DNA of 64,000 bases from the NCBI RefSeq assembly GCF_900496995.4, contig NC_044009.1, positions 9,022,001 to 9,086,000 on the forward strand, written 5' to 3'. How positions within the stretch are numbered: the first letter of the stretch is position 1; the number at the start of each line of letters is the position of its first letter. The notes below the pieces were generated by a model. That model did not search any database. It was given only the letters and a program-made list of their open reading frames with translations, and had not been told where the DNA came from. This document shows, piece by piece, positions 31,901-44,776 of the stretch. The DNA is from Aquila chrysaetos chrysaetos (lineage: Eukaryota; Chordata; Aves; Accipitriformes; Accipitridae). A program made the position numbers and the translations under genes.

Positions 31901-34900
31901 TTCACCCCATTCCTCACCACGGAGCTGAAGGGGATCTGGACACCAAGCCCTGCTAGGGGCTTTATGAACTTCCTACTTCATAAACCTCTCTGAGTCATTC
32001 TGCTCTTGCCCGACACGTCCAGAGCGTCACCTTATTTCAAAGCTGTGGTGGGACCCCCCCATGCATGGGCAGGGGTCCTGCTGCTTGCCAGCAGATGCAG
32101 ACCATTGCTGCCCTTGTTTCTTCTGAGGCAGGGGCTTTTTCTAATTTACCCTATTTATTTTGAAACTGCTCATGGCTGTTCCTGTATTTAAAACATTTGG
32201 AGTTCTGTGCTTAAAATACCTGCAAGGACTCTTAGGAGCTGCCAGCGCAGCACAGAAGAGACTCAGGCTTGCAAGCCTTTAACGCACCGTGGGACTATTT
32301 GTCCTTTCGAGCTCAGTGCTGGAATGCTTCAAGGTGTTTAGGCAAGGCCAAGGCCAGGGCATGAGAACGCAGGTCTTTACCAGGCTTTGCCTGTAATTGC
32401 CTCCATGCCTGCACTCCCCTGTCCCCCGCAAAGCAGAGAGAAGGGAGCTGTGCAGACAGCCAAGGAGAAAGGTGAAGGGGAGGAACTGAGCTCCAGCCCT
32501 GGGAGAAGCAGGACACAGGGTAGAGGGCTTTGCAAACATTTGGTGTGTGATAAGATGTGGCACTGATGCACGAAAGCAGTCCCTGGTTATCCTCACGAGC
32601 AAAACTCAGCAGAGACGAGCTGGAAGAGGGGCTGAGAGAGCCCAGGGAGGATCAGGCGCTGCTCAGCTGAGATGCTGAGTGCCGGCCAGTGGCACTCTGC
32701 TCTCCGTAGCTGCTGACTCCCCAAGCTGAGGTCATTAAAGATGTCAAAAAGAGCTGTTTTTAACAGGAGGGGGTGTTCAGCTCGATGCCTGGCTCTGCTC
32801 CAAAGGGAATAAAATCACAAGCTCCCCGCCTGCGCCACATGCAGCTGCAGTGCCCAGTGCCGAGGCCTGCAGGTCCGACATTGCTGGCAGAGGTGTTTCA
32901 GAGGCCCAGGGCAGCCCCCCGGGGTCCCCATGGGCCTGGGGTGATGCTGCAAGGTGGAAGGTGGCCGGAGGGCGCCCAGATTTGGAGCCACTTTGGCTGC
33001 ACCTCAGAGGGTCTGGGACCTGGGATGAGTGTGCCAAGCAGCAGCCAAATGCAGCGCAGGGAGCCTGGGGAGGCTGGGATAGATGGAGAGGGTGCTGAGT
33101 GGCCACTGGAGAAGGCAGGGCTGCAGACCCTGGGGAGATGGAGGGAGTGGGGGGAAAGCAGGCAGGAGTGGACATGGTGGGGAGGGGAAGGGTAATTCCT
33201 CCCACCCTGTGGATCACTGTGGGAGGACATCAGGGTGCCAGTGGTGAACCCTGGTGGCTGAAGCCACCTGAGATTTTGCTGGTGGCCCTGTGCGGTGGAG
33301 ACCTGCCCATGCTGCAGCTTTGCATGATGGACTTGGGGTGGTGGGCACAAGTGCTAGATGGGGAGACAGAAACTGCCTGGGGTGGGGAAACAGCTTGCAG
33401 GGGGGCAGGAGTGGGGGACCGAGCAGGACAGGATGTGGGCATGGCTGAGGCACCCCAAACTGCTTCTTGCAGGGGTGGCTGGCATGGGGGAGGGAGAGGG
33501 CGCAGTGAAGGGGACAGGGACAGGCTAGCGGTGGGGGGGGGCTGCCCTGCACCTGCAATAACAAGCTCTGGGCGCAGGGCCTGACAGCGGGATGGGGGCC
33601 GAGCTGGAGTTACAGCCCCCAGGGGAGACCCTGGTGGCTTGGTGCCCGGGAAACACCTCCGAGCCAGCCCCCCTCCACCAAGGAGCCGGGTGCGCAGGGG
33701 GTCTGCCAGCCCCACGCCTGCCTGGCTGGGGGCTTTGCCCCCCTGCCCTGGCTGCCTCTGTGCACCCTCTCTGCTGCACAGCCCCGAGTACCCTCTCTCT
33801 TGCCCGCCATGGGGGCCACCTGGTCCCAAAACTCCTCTGCTTCCCCCTGTGCTTTAGGGACCCTGCGGCTGTCTCTTGACCCTGGACACCCTTGTGCCCT
33901 ATGTATCCCCCCACAAAATCTCTCCATCACATGTAATGTCCTCTGCCCACAGCTTTTCCCTGCCTACCCCAAACCTTTCCCCACTAGCCCACCCCAGCAT
34001 GAGTTTGGATCCCCTCCAGCCTCCTTGCAGGGCTTAAGCCCTGCTACTGCCCTCCCTGCCCCAAATCCTGACACTGCTTGCTCCTACTCCAGTTCAGCAG
34101 ACCATGGGAGCCACCATGGTCCTTTCAAATGCAACTCATCCCACACCTTTTTCCCCAACACCTCCCTCTCCCCCATCTCCCTCTGTGCTCTCTGGTCAAT
34201 CTATCCCCAGAGATGGGGTAGCCAAGGAAGAGCCACAGCAATGCCCTTTGCTCCTTTCCCATTCTCATGGGGGTGCTTACACCATGGACATTGTTGAGAA
34301 AAATCCTACCTCAGGGACTTGTTCCATTTGCCCTGGGCATGCTCTAGTAGGGTCCAGAGCTGGTCCTCACCGTGGGGGTACAGCAGTCACCCCTATCTTG
34401 CAGTCAAGGGCTCCCTCTCCCACATTTGCCTCCCAGTGCTGGGCCTTCCCCAAGGGGTGGAGGGGGATGCACACCCCCCCAAGCCTTCCCAACATCAGGG
34501 GAAGCCCCCAGACTCTTCCAAGCAAAGGGGCTCATACAGGCCCTTTGGTCATGCCTTTAGCCTTTACACCTGCTGTGACCTTCCCCAAGCTGACTTTATG
34601 TGGGTGCCTGTTGCCAGGGTTCAATCCAACATCACCTAGCTGCTGCATGGGGAGCCCATCGCATGGCCACCCCATTCCCAAGGAGCTGTCTTTAGTGGTA
34701 GAGGTGCCCCTTGGAGTCTCCTGGCTCTTCCCATGCAATGAAGCTTTGGTTTACAGCAAAGCTTTAAGAGTTCTCCGGTTTGCAAAGGACAGGCCAGGCA
34801 GCAGAGCCCCAACTCCTTCCTCATAGCTGAAGGCTGTAACCACAAGGCTATCGTGTTTTTCCACTGGACGATGTGAACTACATTCCTGCCAGTGTCACAG

Positions 34901-37900
34901 CCCAGCTTCGGCAGGATGAGGAGACTCCTTCTTCCCAACCTGCACCTCAGATGTCCTCTGAGCTTGGGCACTCTTGGGAGAGGAACTGGTAAAGGATGGT
35001 GAAGACTGGGTCTGAGTTTCCCACCTTTTGGCCACATAGGGTTTGGAACGCCCATCATGCAGCCCAACCACCATGCTGAGCTGGAGGCTGACTGTTTCAG
35101 GCTGGACCTGCAGATGGTAAATCAGAGGCACTCCCTTTCTGGGTTGCTGTCAGCCTTTGGGAAGAAGGAGGTGCTCAGAGAGCCTCACAGATTGAGGGAC
35201 ACCAAGCAGGTGTTAAACATTGGAAGAAAGACTTGCCAGAAATCTTAAGTCAATGTCTTGGGTGGCTATGCAGGTTTGATAGCATTCTCTTGAAAGCTGT
35301 CCTAGATGTAAGCTCCTTGCTTGCCTTTTAGGCAATCAACTGCCTGCTTGGACTTTGCCTGAATTTCCCCTGGTGACTCAAGCCTTGCGAAAGGCACTGG
35401 GAGATGTGTGGAGCCTGGCTGTTCCTGGGCACTGGATCTCACTGTGGTCTGTGTTGCTCCCACTGGTATCTAATCCACCTCTCCATGTGGGAGGGGATCT
35501 TGGAGCACTGCTGAAAGATTCCTGCGGTCATGGTTGGGGGTTCTGTAAAGAAAGAAACAGAAATCCCTCCTACCCACCACGACCCTTTGCAGAGATATGG
35601 ACAGCCCCATACAACTCACTGGGACAACTGCACAGTTAGCAGAAAGACCTGGCTTGCCCTAAAAGCGCTCTAAGCCCATCTTGCACATTATTTCCTTTAT
35701 GAGTGCAGACCTCAGCATCAGAAGGGGAACCCCCAAATGCACAATGTGGCCTGCTGGGAGCACAGGGGTTCATGTTGCTTCCCAAATCCTCCAATGAGAA
35801 TGTGCTGCAGGCAAGCTCTGGGGACTCGCACACCCCAGCAGTCTGGCTATTGCTTCTCCTGCAATTAAATGCAGGTGATCAAAGAAGGAGGGAGTTAATG
35901 GGACTTAGCTAGATCTCCCCAGTGGAACCTGGGAGCCTGGCCCAGCCTATTTAGTTAGGTAAGGGTGATCACAAAGTCCAGACCCTACCCAAGAAGGTAG
36001 GACTCTCTGAGTCAGAAAGCTAAGAGGGTCTGAGTCAGGAGCCACCTGTGCTGCCTGGAAGTGGGGAGATGGAGCATGGCAAAGCTTCTGCTTTCCTCTG
36101 GATGAGGACAAGCAAGGAGAAGAGGCTGGTGAATGTGAAAGCTGATGCATGCAACATGCAAATGCTGAAAAGGAGATGCGTTCCTTCCCTCCTCATGGAA
36201 GCTTGTCTTTGCCATAGGAGGTGCTGGATAGGTGATGAAGCTGGGGAGGGTCAGTCTGCTCAGGTCAGAGGTACCCCAGACACGGCACTAACGGGGGTGC
36301 TACTCAGTGTCACTCCCCAGCATCCATTCTTTCCTTGTCTTCCTCTTTTTGCCTTTGGGCTCCTGCTCTGTGTCTTGAGGCTGTACTAAAACCCCTTGAA
36401 ACTTGACATACAGACTGGGGCTGCCAGCACCTCTGCTCCTGACCCATAGCCTCGTGGGCATGAGATCTTGCCCAGAAAGGCTGATCATAGTTTGTCTGCC
36501 CAGTAACCTGGCAACTGCACTAATGCATGTGTGCTCATAAAACATCCCCCTGAACTGGAGCCAGCACCCACCAAGGACCATATCCCCTTACACCAGACAT
36601 GCTGCACTCCCTGCATTGCTGCTTCACCGTGGGCCCTTCTGAAGGGCAAATCCTGCCCGACACTTCTGTCTTATTCCAGACGTCTTCTCCTCACCCATCT
36701 CTGTACTGCACCCCACATTGCAGTGGGATGCTCAGAGGTGGAAGAGGCTCTCCATAGAGAGGGGAAGGAGCTCAGCTTGGCATCAACACCACCAAGAAGC
36801 ATGTCCACCATCAGGAATGCCTACCCCAAATCCACCCACTCGAGAAATGCATTTCAGCATTAAAACCCAGGGCTAGCTCACCCCTGCCTGCCTGGCCACC
36901 AGGAGGAAAGGTGGCTGCCCCATGCCAGAGAGCAGCTTCTGATGTGCTGTGTGGTAAATGCTCCTGAAAGATGTGTGCCTGCCCAGGTCCAATGCCTGCT
37001 TGGTAGGTGTGCAGGACTGAGCTCCACTGGGGTCGAAACCTCCTAGCCTTGTATTCATAGATTTATAGAAAAATATTGTTCCAGTGGTAGACAACAAGTC
37101 TGAGGATTTTAAGGCTGATTTGACTTTTCTGGAAAAGACTAAATCTGGCACGTCAGATAAAATCTGCAGCTCTGGAGAGAATGGCTCGTGCTTCCCACCC
37201 AGCACCTCTGTGAGCTGGGCAGCATTTGGAGGAAGGCTTGGGGGCTGCGCTGGGGCAAGTCCCTCGAGGAGGATACGGGAGGAGTCATCTGGCTGTTTGA
37301 ATTTGTGTCTTGTGGCTCCAGGGGTTTCCTGAGCCTGGAGGGCAGAGGGAGTGAGGTGAAAAGAGAGAGGTGGCTGATTTATAGCTTACCATCTTCTCTG
37401 ATCTTGATCGCCCTTTGTCTTGGGAGTCTCTCTTATCCAGACATGGAGATGGGAGGAGGGGATCTGTTTCAGAGATCGGTGAACTCTGGGTGTTTGCCGT
37501 TTCCTGGAGATCTTTTGATGTTCCCTTTGCTTTAAAACATTTACAACGTTAAGTTTCTCAGCCTCCCGCTGCACCTCAACTCTCGACATCGGGGCATGAT
37601 CCATCATGATTTACCCAAACAATCTCCAGCAAGGCGAGACCTCCCCATCTCCGGGGCCAGGGAGACAATGTGTCCCTGCAGGACCAGGCGGCAGGGCTTC
37701 TGGGACACCCCACCTCAAGACCATGGGCTGCTACAGGCTATATCCATTGCTCATTCCCTTTCAGTGCGGTGGGGGATGATGGGTGCCAGAGCAGCACTGA
37801 GGGATGTTGGGAAGGCTGGACTGCAAACAAGCAGTGTGGACTGAGGTCTGCCTCACTTTTCTCCAAGGCAGCCCGACATGATGACTTCTAACAGGATGAA

Positions 37901-38089
37901 AACCACCTGTCTGGGTGAGATATCGCAAGGTTTGTGCCATTAAGCGAGTCCTATAGACCTTGCTAAAAGCTTGATTTAGGACTCTCTAGAGGAAGAAGTG
38001 CAGAATAAAACCTTTCTGACCTGAATCTCTACCAGGCTGTGAAAAGGTCTCCAGCTCAGAGACAATCTTGTCTCTTGTCCAGCATGTGC
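28961..38089. other. No supported gene; long unique stretch with a GC/G-rich section
   Basis: Between about 32830 and 33800 the sequence is strongly GC- and G-rich, with G runs at 33530-33540 and around 33140-33190, but CpG is only moderately raised. Open frames there (33099-33584 +, 33230-33829 -, 34104-34826 +) overlap and show no family signature. A short 'ttcatagatttatag' at 37053-37067 recalls a CR1 end repeat, but the flanks do not support it. No tRNA, exon set or repeat family can be supported. Confidence 0.5.
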
Positions 38090-38660
38090 AACTTGTCAGC
38101 TCTGGTAAGGGACATCAGGTCTGTAATTAAAAGACCATCAAACAGTCCTTTTCTGTAAATCCTCTCACAGCACTGTCAGTTAATAAAATTGATTTCATTT
38201 AGCTGGTGCCATTTTCCAGAAGAGACAGGCCAAAGAACAACATCGCCTGTAAAACAATCTTTTTTGTTCCGTGAAAGTAATTAGTTTTGCTTGGACTTAA
38301 TGTGCTTGGGGGTTAATTATCCTAAAACTGCCCATGAACTTCCATGATGTGGGGATATTTGTGCTGGGCTGCCGGAGGTGCCAATTCTTGCATCAAGGCT
38401 CTTTATGAGTTTTGATGGTGCTCATTGTTTTCCTTGAATTCTCAGCTTAGCGGCGTTGTGTGCTTGCATGAAAATTTGCTTTCATTGCCTGTCCCCCAAG
38501 AAGTTTCTAGCCTTCATGGTTCAAAACCACAACCTGAGAGCACCTGGGAGCAAAAGGCAAATAAGATTTACTTGTTTATTACTGGTGTAATCATGGTTTT
38601 TATGCCAAAGTCATAATTATGCAGAGCCTTGAGTTACAATTTTTCATGGCTGGGGCTGTC
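38090..38660. promoter_or_regulatory. Candidate conserved noncoding element: AT-rich block with four TAATTA motifs
   Basis: TAATTA occurs at 38124-38129, 38278-38283, 38314-38319 and 38614-38619. The third sits in GGTTAATTAT, close to an HNF1 half-site, and a further 'ttaataaaattgattt' lies near 38180. The block has balanced, non-repetitive AT-rich sequence with no long open frame (the longest is 63 codons, 38425-38616 +). This texture is typical of vertebrate developmental enhancers bound by homeodomain proteins. Conservation cannot be tested here. Confidence 0.38.
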
Positions 38661-38937
38661 AATGCCAGCCTGACCTTACAAGAGTCCTAGACAGCTTTTT
38701 TGGGGTGAAACAGGAGGCCACAGAGGGAGATGGTCCCAGGCTTTATTTGTAGTAATATGCTTTCCAAGTGCAGGGTCTGTAAAGGTGAGATCATGTCAAA
38801 GCTGCTGGAGGCTGAGCTTCAGCTCAAGAGGGGCTTTTAGGTGGAAAAAGGTGAGAACTCCTGAACTTTGACCGCATGTTAGGATAGAAAAAAAACATTC
38901 AACAAAAATATCTCATAAACTATTTTTCTTTCTATTC
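38661..38937. other. No gene seen; short AT-rich stretch
   Basis: Unique sequence leading into the homopolymer tract that follows; no motif or frame of note. Confidence 0.5.
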
Positions 38938-38958
38938 TTTTTTTTTTTTTTTTTTTTT
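38938..38958 (+). repeat. Poly-T tract (21 T)
   Basis: Uninterrupted run of 21 T. It may be the reverse-strand A tail of an old retroposed insertion, but no element is recognisable to its left. An A-rich tract follows about 80 bases downstream. Confidence 0.85.
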
Positions 38959-39036
38959 AAAGAAATGGCTATACACAGTCGTTCTACTTGTAACCAGGCC
39001 AAGAATAATTTGTGGCAGGAAAGTTTGAGCATTTGT

Positions 39037-39070
39037 AAAAATAAAATAAAAATTAAAAAAAAATAAAAAT
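39037..39070 (+). repeat. A-rich low-complexity tract
   Basis: About 34 bases made of A runs broken by single or paired T. Together with the upstream T run it could form an imperfect long hairpin around about 80 bases of unique sequence. Confidence 0.8.
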
Positions 39071-39779
39071 TGAAAGCACATTAGAGTATTTTAGCGTGAA
39101 CCCAAACAGAGAGGCGGGTATTCAGAGGGCAGAATAGCCCCGATAGCACGACACTCTGCATTTCTGGCCATGTGTTGAAACAGAGATTTTTTTTCAAGTG
39201 TTTGTTTTATTAATCACACTACAGAGCTCAGTGCAGCACTTGCTGATTTTTGTCTTGTTAACATTTTTCTGTCCCACTGCCATTTGGTCTCCATTTGAGC
39301 TCTACACCTGCTTCCAATGTGATAAATAGGAGCCTCACGCGCAGTAGGAGCAGAAAGCCACCTCTTACCCTGGTCCTAGCAAATTTTGGTAACTGTTTAC
39401 CTTTTGCCATCCTATTGCATGGGTGCTTTTGACCCCAGCGCTGCACTGACTGCAAGGGGCTTGGCAAGCGGTCATTATTCACATGGGATGGATCTTCTTA
39501 ATGCACGCGCTTCTCATGGACTCCGGTGGACTCTGCCACAAGCAGATGCATTGCGAACAGTGGAGCTGTCTTGCCAGGGCAAGTTGGGAAGGGAATCAAC
39601 ACCCCACTGCACTTTCCCCAGCCCACCAAAACCCCACAGATTTTTGCAATAAAGGGCCAGGGCCAAAATTTCGTGGTGTTAAATAGGGAGTGGGGCAAGG
39701 GAGGGCAGTGGAGAGGGTCTGTTCTGCCTGCGGGATAACACAGGAACACAGAGAGATGAACAGGTGGCAGGGATGAACA
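39071..39779. other. No gene seen; unique sequence
   Basis: No repeat family, exon or RNA gene is supported. Confidence 0.5.
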
Positions 39780-39945
39780 GTCAGGGATGATAAACAGGAG
39801 TGTCTCCACACAGAGCAATTTGCCACAGGATGTTGCTGAAGCTGAAAAGTTAAGTGAGATTCCAGCCCGGGCTGGACATTTGCATGGCTAACAAGAATAT
39901 CCAGAATTATAATAGTTAATACTGACACCACACTTGGAAGAGATA
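39780..39945 (+). mobile_element. CR1-type LINE 3' region fragment
   Basis: The blocks 'ttgccacaggatgttgctga' (39821-39840), 'gctggacatttgcatggcta' (39870-39889) and 'acaagaatatccagaattat' (39890-39909) followed by 'aatagttaatactg' match the recalled turtle/crocodilian CR1 3' region closely and in the correct order. Both ends are ragged and no terminal repeat remains. Orientation is sense on the + strand. The sequence contains an octamer ATTTGCAT, which here belongs to the repeat and needs no regulatory explanation. Confidence 0.66.
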
Positions 39946-42310
39946 TCAGATCCGTGGCCCCAGGGCAAACGCGGACTGTAACAGATTAGGGAGAGGCCTC
40001 CGGTGGGGGATGGATTTGGGGGGTGTGTGTGGATTAGCTGACACCTGCCTGATGTGGGGACTCGCACCTTTCCTGAGCGCTGGACATTAACCCCTCCAGC
40101 AGGCAGCCCATCTCCCACCAGAGACTGCTGATTCATCAGGATGGAAATATTCCCCAGATATCCGTCGCTGCAGATGAAATCCTGATGGAAAACTGCCCAG
40201 TTTCCTGCCAGCATACTCTTGGCAGCCCGCCTGGCCAGCTGGTAGCAAGAGGAGAACATGGGAGCCAGGCTCCCGAGATGTTAAACTCTCCCCACTCCCA
40301 TGCAGACCGCTGGGCAAGGGACGGCGGGCTCCCAGCTGGTGGGCCACAGCATGGTGGGGTCTTTCAGCCTTCCAGCTTGAGTCCACCAGCTGGGGGAAAA
40401 GGGGAGTAAGGGGACAGACCGCTCTGCCTTTTGCTAAGGCTGCTTCTGGGTTTTCATCTCAGATTGAACCCCCAGATAAATCTTGAGTCACTAAAAAGCA
40501 GTGGCAGGGCTTCACGGTCCTCCTGTCTGCTGCCTGACCCTGCTCACCCACTCCTCCATTCACATCTAATGCCCTTTCCCTCTCTTTCCAATCTCTGCCC
40601 ATTGACTGGGTGACCAAATGTCTTCCAGGGTTGCAGAAGATCCTTGTGGGCTCCTTGCAGGCTCTCTACCAGGCAGAGCTGGTGCGTGTCCAGCTTTGCT
40701 ACTGGACAGAAGAAGCTGAGATGAGTCTCTCAGAGTTTGACAGCCCCAAATCCAGGTCCCCATCTCCCACACCAGTACTGACATAACAGTATAGGGACAC
40801 CCTGTCCCAGTACTCCATTGTGTAGGGACCCTTGGGGGTCCCTCATTCATCTTCCTTGGATAAACAGGACATGAACATGGGCCTTTTCCACAGATGCAAT
40901 GGTATGAGTCCACTCCTAGCCTGACTCCTCAGGTCCTGTCTCTGCAGGTGGCTGGGAATGGCATTTTTTTCTTGCTTTAAATGCACACTCGCCTTTGCTA
41001 AGACAATCCTGAAACAGAAAATTCTGCCAGAGTTTTCCTCCCCGAGAAGGTCGCCTGTGCCCTGGCCGTGACAAAACTCCCAACAGCCCACGCCATCCCT
41101 CAGATAAGCCGTCACTCAGAGGAGAGGTTCAACAGTGACCGAAAACACTCGGGATATTAAATTCTTGGGCATGAAGGCTGTGCTTGACCGTGCCACTCCT
41201 GGAAGAGTACACAGTGCCATCTAGCCGCACTGGTCCGAAGTACAGAACTCTCTGCAGGTACCTTCCCAACCCCCAAACCCAGCCCTCTGCACCCCCCGAC
41301 CTCAAGAAGCCTTGTCACTCCTTTTCCATCACTGACCAACCTTCAGACCAGGCTACTGGGAGATTAACATTGCCAGCACCTTACCCACGGGTGGGGGGAT
41401 GTGCTTATTTCAGACATCTGCATTTGTTTTTAGCTTATGGTGATTGTACCTAAGCAACCCAACCTGGCTGAAAGGGTGATGTTTTTGGTGAAAGCTGGGG
41501 CTTGAACTGACCGGTCCCATTTCTTCACAGTCTCCTCTAGGGTAGCGGCTATGTCTCCTGGTGTTTCCCTTCCATTCAGTGCTAGGGTGCTGGGAGACCT
41601 AGTCTTCTGTCACTGTTACTGTTCCCTTTTCTGCACCTGATGGCTGAAAGAAGCACAGAGCGGTGCTTGTTGTGGCTTCAGGCATTTCCCCAAGTAATTT
41701 CTTCTGGTCCTGGCCATTATTTCCCTTCTTCTCCACCTGGTAGATCTCAGTGCTAGCCCTGGCATCCAAATCTAGAGAGAGATCAGAGATGTTAGGATAG
41801 CTGGAGAGCTTGGGGTGGCTTTAGACTCCATCTAGCAAAGTGCTGAGCTCTTCTGTTCCAGCACAGCCATACTCACAAACACCTACCTCAGGTGTCAGGG
41901 ACTGTGTCCTCCAGTTGGCTTCAGCCGGGTGTTTCCTTTGATGCTGTGGCATTTCACCTGCGAGGAAATTGTGGGTCTTGCTGGTGCTGAGTGTTGGTTC
42001 TGGGTGCACACGGAGAGCAAGTCTTGTCTCTTGGAAATTTCACAGCTGGAGTTGACAGGGCTTAGACTGTGCTGTTCACCACCTGTCTCTCCTTTCTTCC
42101 ATTCTACCTTTTCTCCTTCCCTCACCAGAGGATGAGATGGAAAGAGAAATGTGCCATGTACCTACCCTCTCATCTGGCATGGAGGGAGATTTAAGACCTG
42201 ATCTAGCTGGACTAGGCTTTAACTAGGACTTCAGTCCTCTGTCAAACCCTGGCACAGCTACTGGATGCCTGCCATCATCAGCCAGGAAGACCTGCAGGCC
42301 TTGCTGCTGA
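39946..42310. other. No gene seen; unique sequence
   Basis: Contains a G-rich stretch near 39998-40035. No exon, RNA gene or repeat family is supported; the open frames present are short and overlapping. Confidence 0.5.
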
Positions 42311-42352
42311 ACACCTCGCCTTTTTGTAGTGGACACCTCGCCTTTTTGTAGT
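42311..42352 (+). repeat. 22-bp tandem duplication (about two copies)
   Basis: The unit starting 'acacctcgcctttttgtagt' is present at 42311-42332 and again at 42333-42352 without mismatch. The perfect identity points to a recent local slippage or duplication event. Confidence 0.9.
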
Positions 42353-43513
42353 CCCCTTTGCCTCCAATCCTTTGCTACTTCACCTGCTTTTCTGGCCCAT
42401 CCCAAACCCCAGTGCTGAGGGCATGGGCCTTTATCACCATGCTGTGTCAACTATATTAATTTGAACCTTACCTCACATTGCTTTTTTATTTCTGGTCCAT
42501 TTCTATCAGCTTCTCCCACCTACTGCTCCATTGCTGGACTATGCGGAGCAAGTGGAGCATCTTGCATAAATCTGGGAAGAGTTCTTCTTGAGTATTGTGT
42601 CTATTACCCTTGGATGTGTAGTGCTTGTGGTTGGAAATGCTCTGATGCCCCTCACTAGCTAAGATCCCATCACCATGAACTGTAGAAGAAGAATGGGCAG
42701 GATCTTTGGCAAGATCAGTTCCTTTGGTCTTCTCTAGTTATGTGTGAACTGAAATCTTTATGATGCTCATAACTTGGCAAAAGTTGTGACAACATCGGGA
42801 TACAGGCACTCACATACACACAGAAAAATTCTTTAAGCAAAGACCAAACACTATTTCTCCTTGGCCCAGCCCTTCTAGCTTAGGTTTCCCCTGCAGACAA
42901 TCCAGCCCAAAACAGTACCTGAGGGTGGGATTAATTGAATAATCTGTAGACACCAGATATCTAGGGGAGAGACAGTTGTGTAGGCACTTTCTACAACGGC
43001 AGTTAATGCCAAGAAACTTTGTCCTACCTGCAATGCTTGCCTCAGGATGATGTGATTTTTTCCCTAGAAGCCCCTATTTCTCTCCAGTGACTATAAAGGC
43101 AGGCAGCTCTGTAGCTGGCTGAGATGGAAAATAGCCCGGTGGTTAAAGTCTGGTGAAATGTAAGTAACTGAAAACAGTGTTTTATAATAGGAAACACTGC
43201 CTTAACACCAGACCTTGCTGTGAGACCCACCTGTGACAGTGCAGGAGCGGAGGAGGCAGAGCCAGGTCTCAGTTACATCCTGCCTCCTGGGTACATTTGT
43301 GCAGGGCTGGGTGTTCAGCTGCAGTTTTACATTTATTCCCCACGTGCCCTGATCATGCTGGTGTGATTTCAGAGAATGGAAGAGCAAGACATGTGCTGCC
43401 TCTGCTGAGCATCTCTGCCCACATTGAGATATCCTTGGGCTGACGGGTCCTGTCCACCACGGGTGGCTAGATGGGTGTGGAACCAGGTTGGACAACTGCA
43501 TTGCACTGCTTAG
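42353..43513. other. No gene seen; unique sequence
   Basis: No supported coding, RNA or repeat feature. Confidence 0.5.
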
Positions 43514-43563
43514 TGGGAGAAAATGGGAGAAAATGAGAAGAATGGGAGAAAATGAGAGAAAAT
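43514..43563 (+). repeat. Minisatellite-like repeat, unit near GGGAGAAAAT
   Basis: A 10-base unit (gggagaaaat) recurs with small variants: two direct copies, then 'gagaagaat', then 'gggagaaaat' and 'gagagaaaatt'. Purine-only apart from the T, so it is a short, imperfect polypurine array. Confidence 0.75.
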
Positions 43564-44776
43564 TAGTTTCATCCAGAGCTATTTTGCATTAACATTAAGG
43601 AGAAACATCAACAACAGCAGATGGAAATATGACAAAAGTGGAAAGTTTTCATCCAAGAAGTGAAATATTCTGGAAGCTCTGAAAAGCATTAAAACCCAAG
43701 AATGAAGCTGTGGCTGCACTCCTAGCTCTATCAGGTGTAATGTTGCCAACCTGGGTGATAGTATTGCAAGTCTCTCTAAAATTAGCATTTTCCTTAAAGC
43801 TCTGGCTGCTGGAGACAAATAAAAAGCATCTATTAAAGAATCATAATTTTTAAGCCAGTCTCATGATTTCTGGAGCCTGATGTTTTAAAGATGGTTGAAT
43901 TGTTTCACATCTGTGACTGGCAATCCTATAGGTGCCAGAATACAGCTGGGAACTCACACAAACCCCTGAGCATGAGCACACGTGGGTGTTGGTGTGTGCT
44001 GAGGTGCTGCCAATGCACACGATTTCAGCCAGTAGTTGTTTCCCTAATAACCTGAGATGCTGGAGTCTTGTGAATAACTACAACTCTTGGCTTTCATTTC
44101 AAATAAAAATCCTTTTCTAATCCTCCCAGTTGCAGAGGAAAAAAGTTGACAGACTGTTTTGAAAGCAGCTTAAGCACCCCGAAAGCAGAAGGCCTATAAA
44201 CTAAATTAACAAATGTAATATTTAAACAAGATTGCAAGCGGCTTAAGCCAATTCCATGCTATTTCGAAGTCTAACTGTGCTCTGTGCCTAGCTTGGCTAT
44301 GGTTGGGGTGGGAGGTGATGTGAGTGAAGGAAAAGCTATCATCTGCTCTGTAGCTTAACTCTGTTTCTGGGTCTTGTTCCTTAAAAAGCCACCTCTGGGG
44401 CACCTTTCTAACAGGCTTTACAGGAGTGAGGGCCAAGTGCGCTCTTGGGGAGGGCAGGGAAATTTTAATTTGGGTAAATTGTGAAATGCACAAGGAGAAG
44501 GGCTGGATGGACAGGTTCCCTGGTGCAATGCAAACCCCAAAGGAACCAAATGGGACCAAGCAGGTCCTCTGGCTTCTCAGAGGCTCTGCATTCATGTTCT
44601 GCACCTCATGCTCTGTGTCTTGGCCTGACACCAGGACAGGGATGCTCACTGGCTCTGAACTGACAGTGCATGTTATAATAGCTGTTTGGAAACAATTCGG
44701 AGTGTCTTACTGGAACCCCACCACTGCTTCTGGGAGGCTTTTGGCTCGAAGGCTCCAGTTGTAGCTGCAGACATTA
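43564..44776. other. No gene seen; unique sequence
   Basis: AT-rich in parts. The 147-codon minus-strand open frame at 44206-44649 shows no recognisable domain and overlaps a plus-strand frame (44426-44764). Confidence 0.5.

Noticed and set aside
34104-34826. 240-codon plus-strand open frame as a gene
   Set aside because: Low-complexity Pro/Ser/His-rich content in C-rich sequence, overlaps other frames, no domain or splice context.
36892-36912. CTCF-like site around 'ccaccaggagg'
   Set aside because: Too many departures from the CTCF core to be supported by eye.
37053-37067. CR1 terminal repeat (ttcatagatttatag)
   Set aside because: Only this short word resembles a CR1 end; the adjacent 100 bases do not follow any CR1 order.
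39872-39886. Octamer (POU) site ATTTGCAT
   Set aside because: It belongs to the CR1 consensus at this position, so repeat origin explains it.
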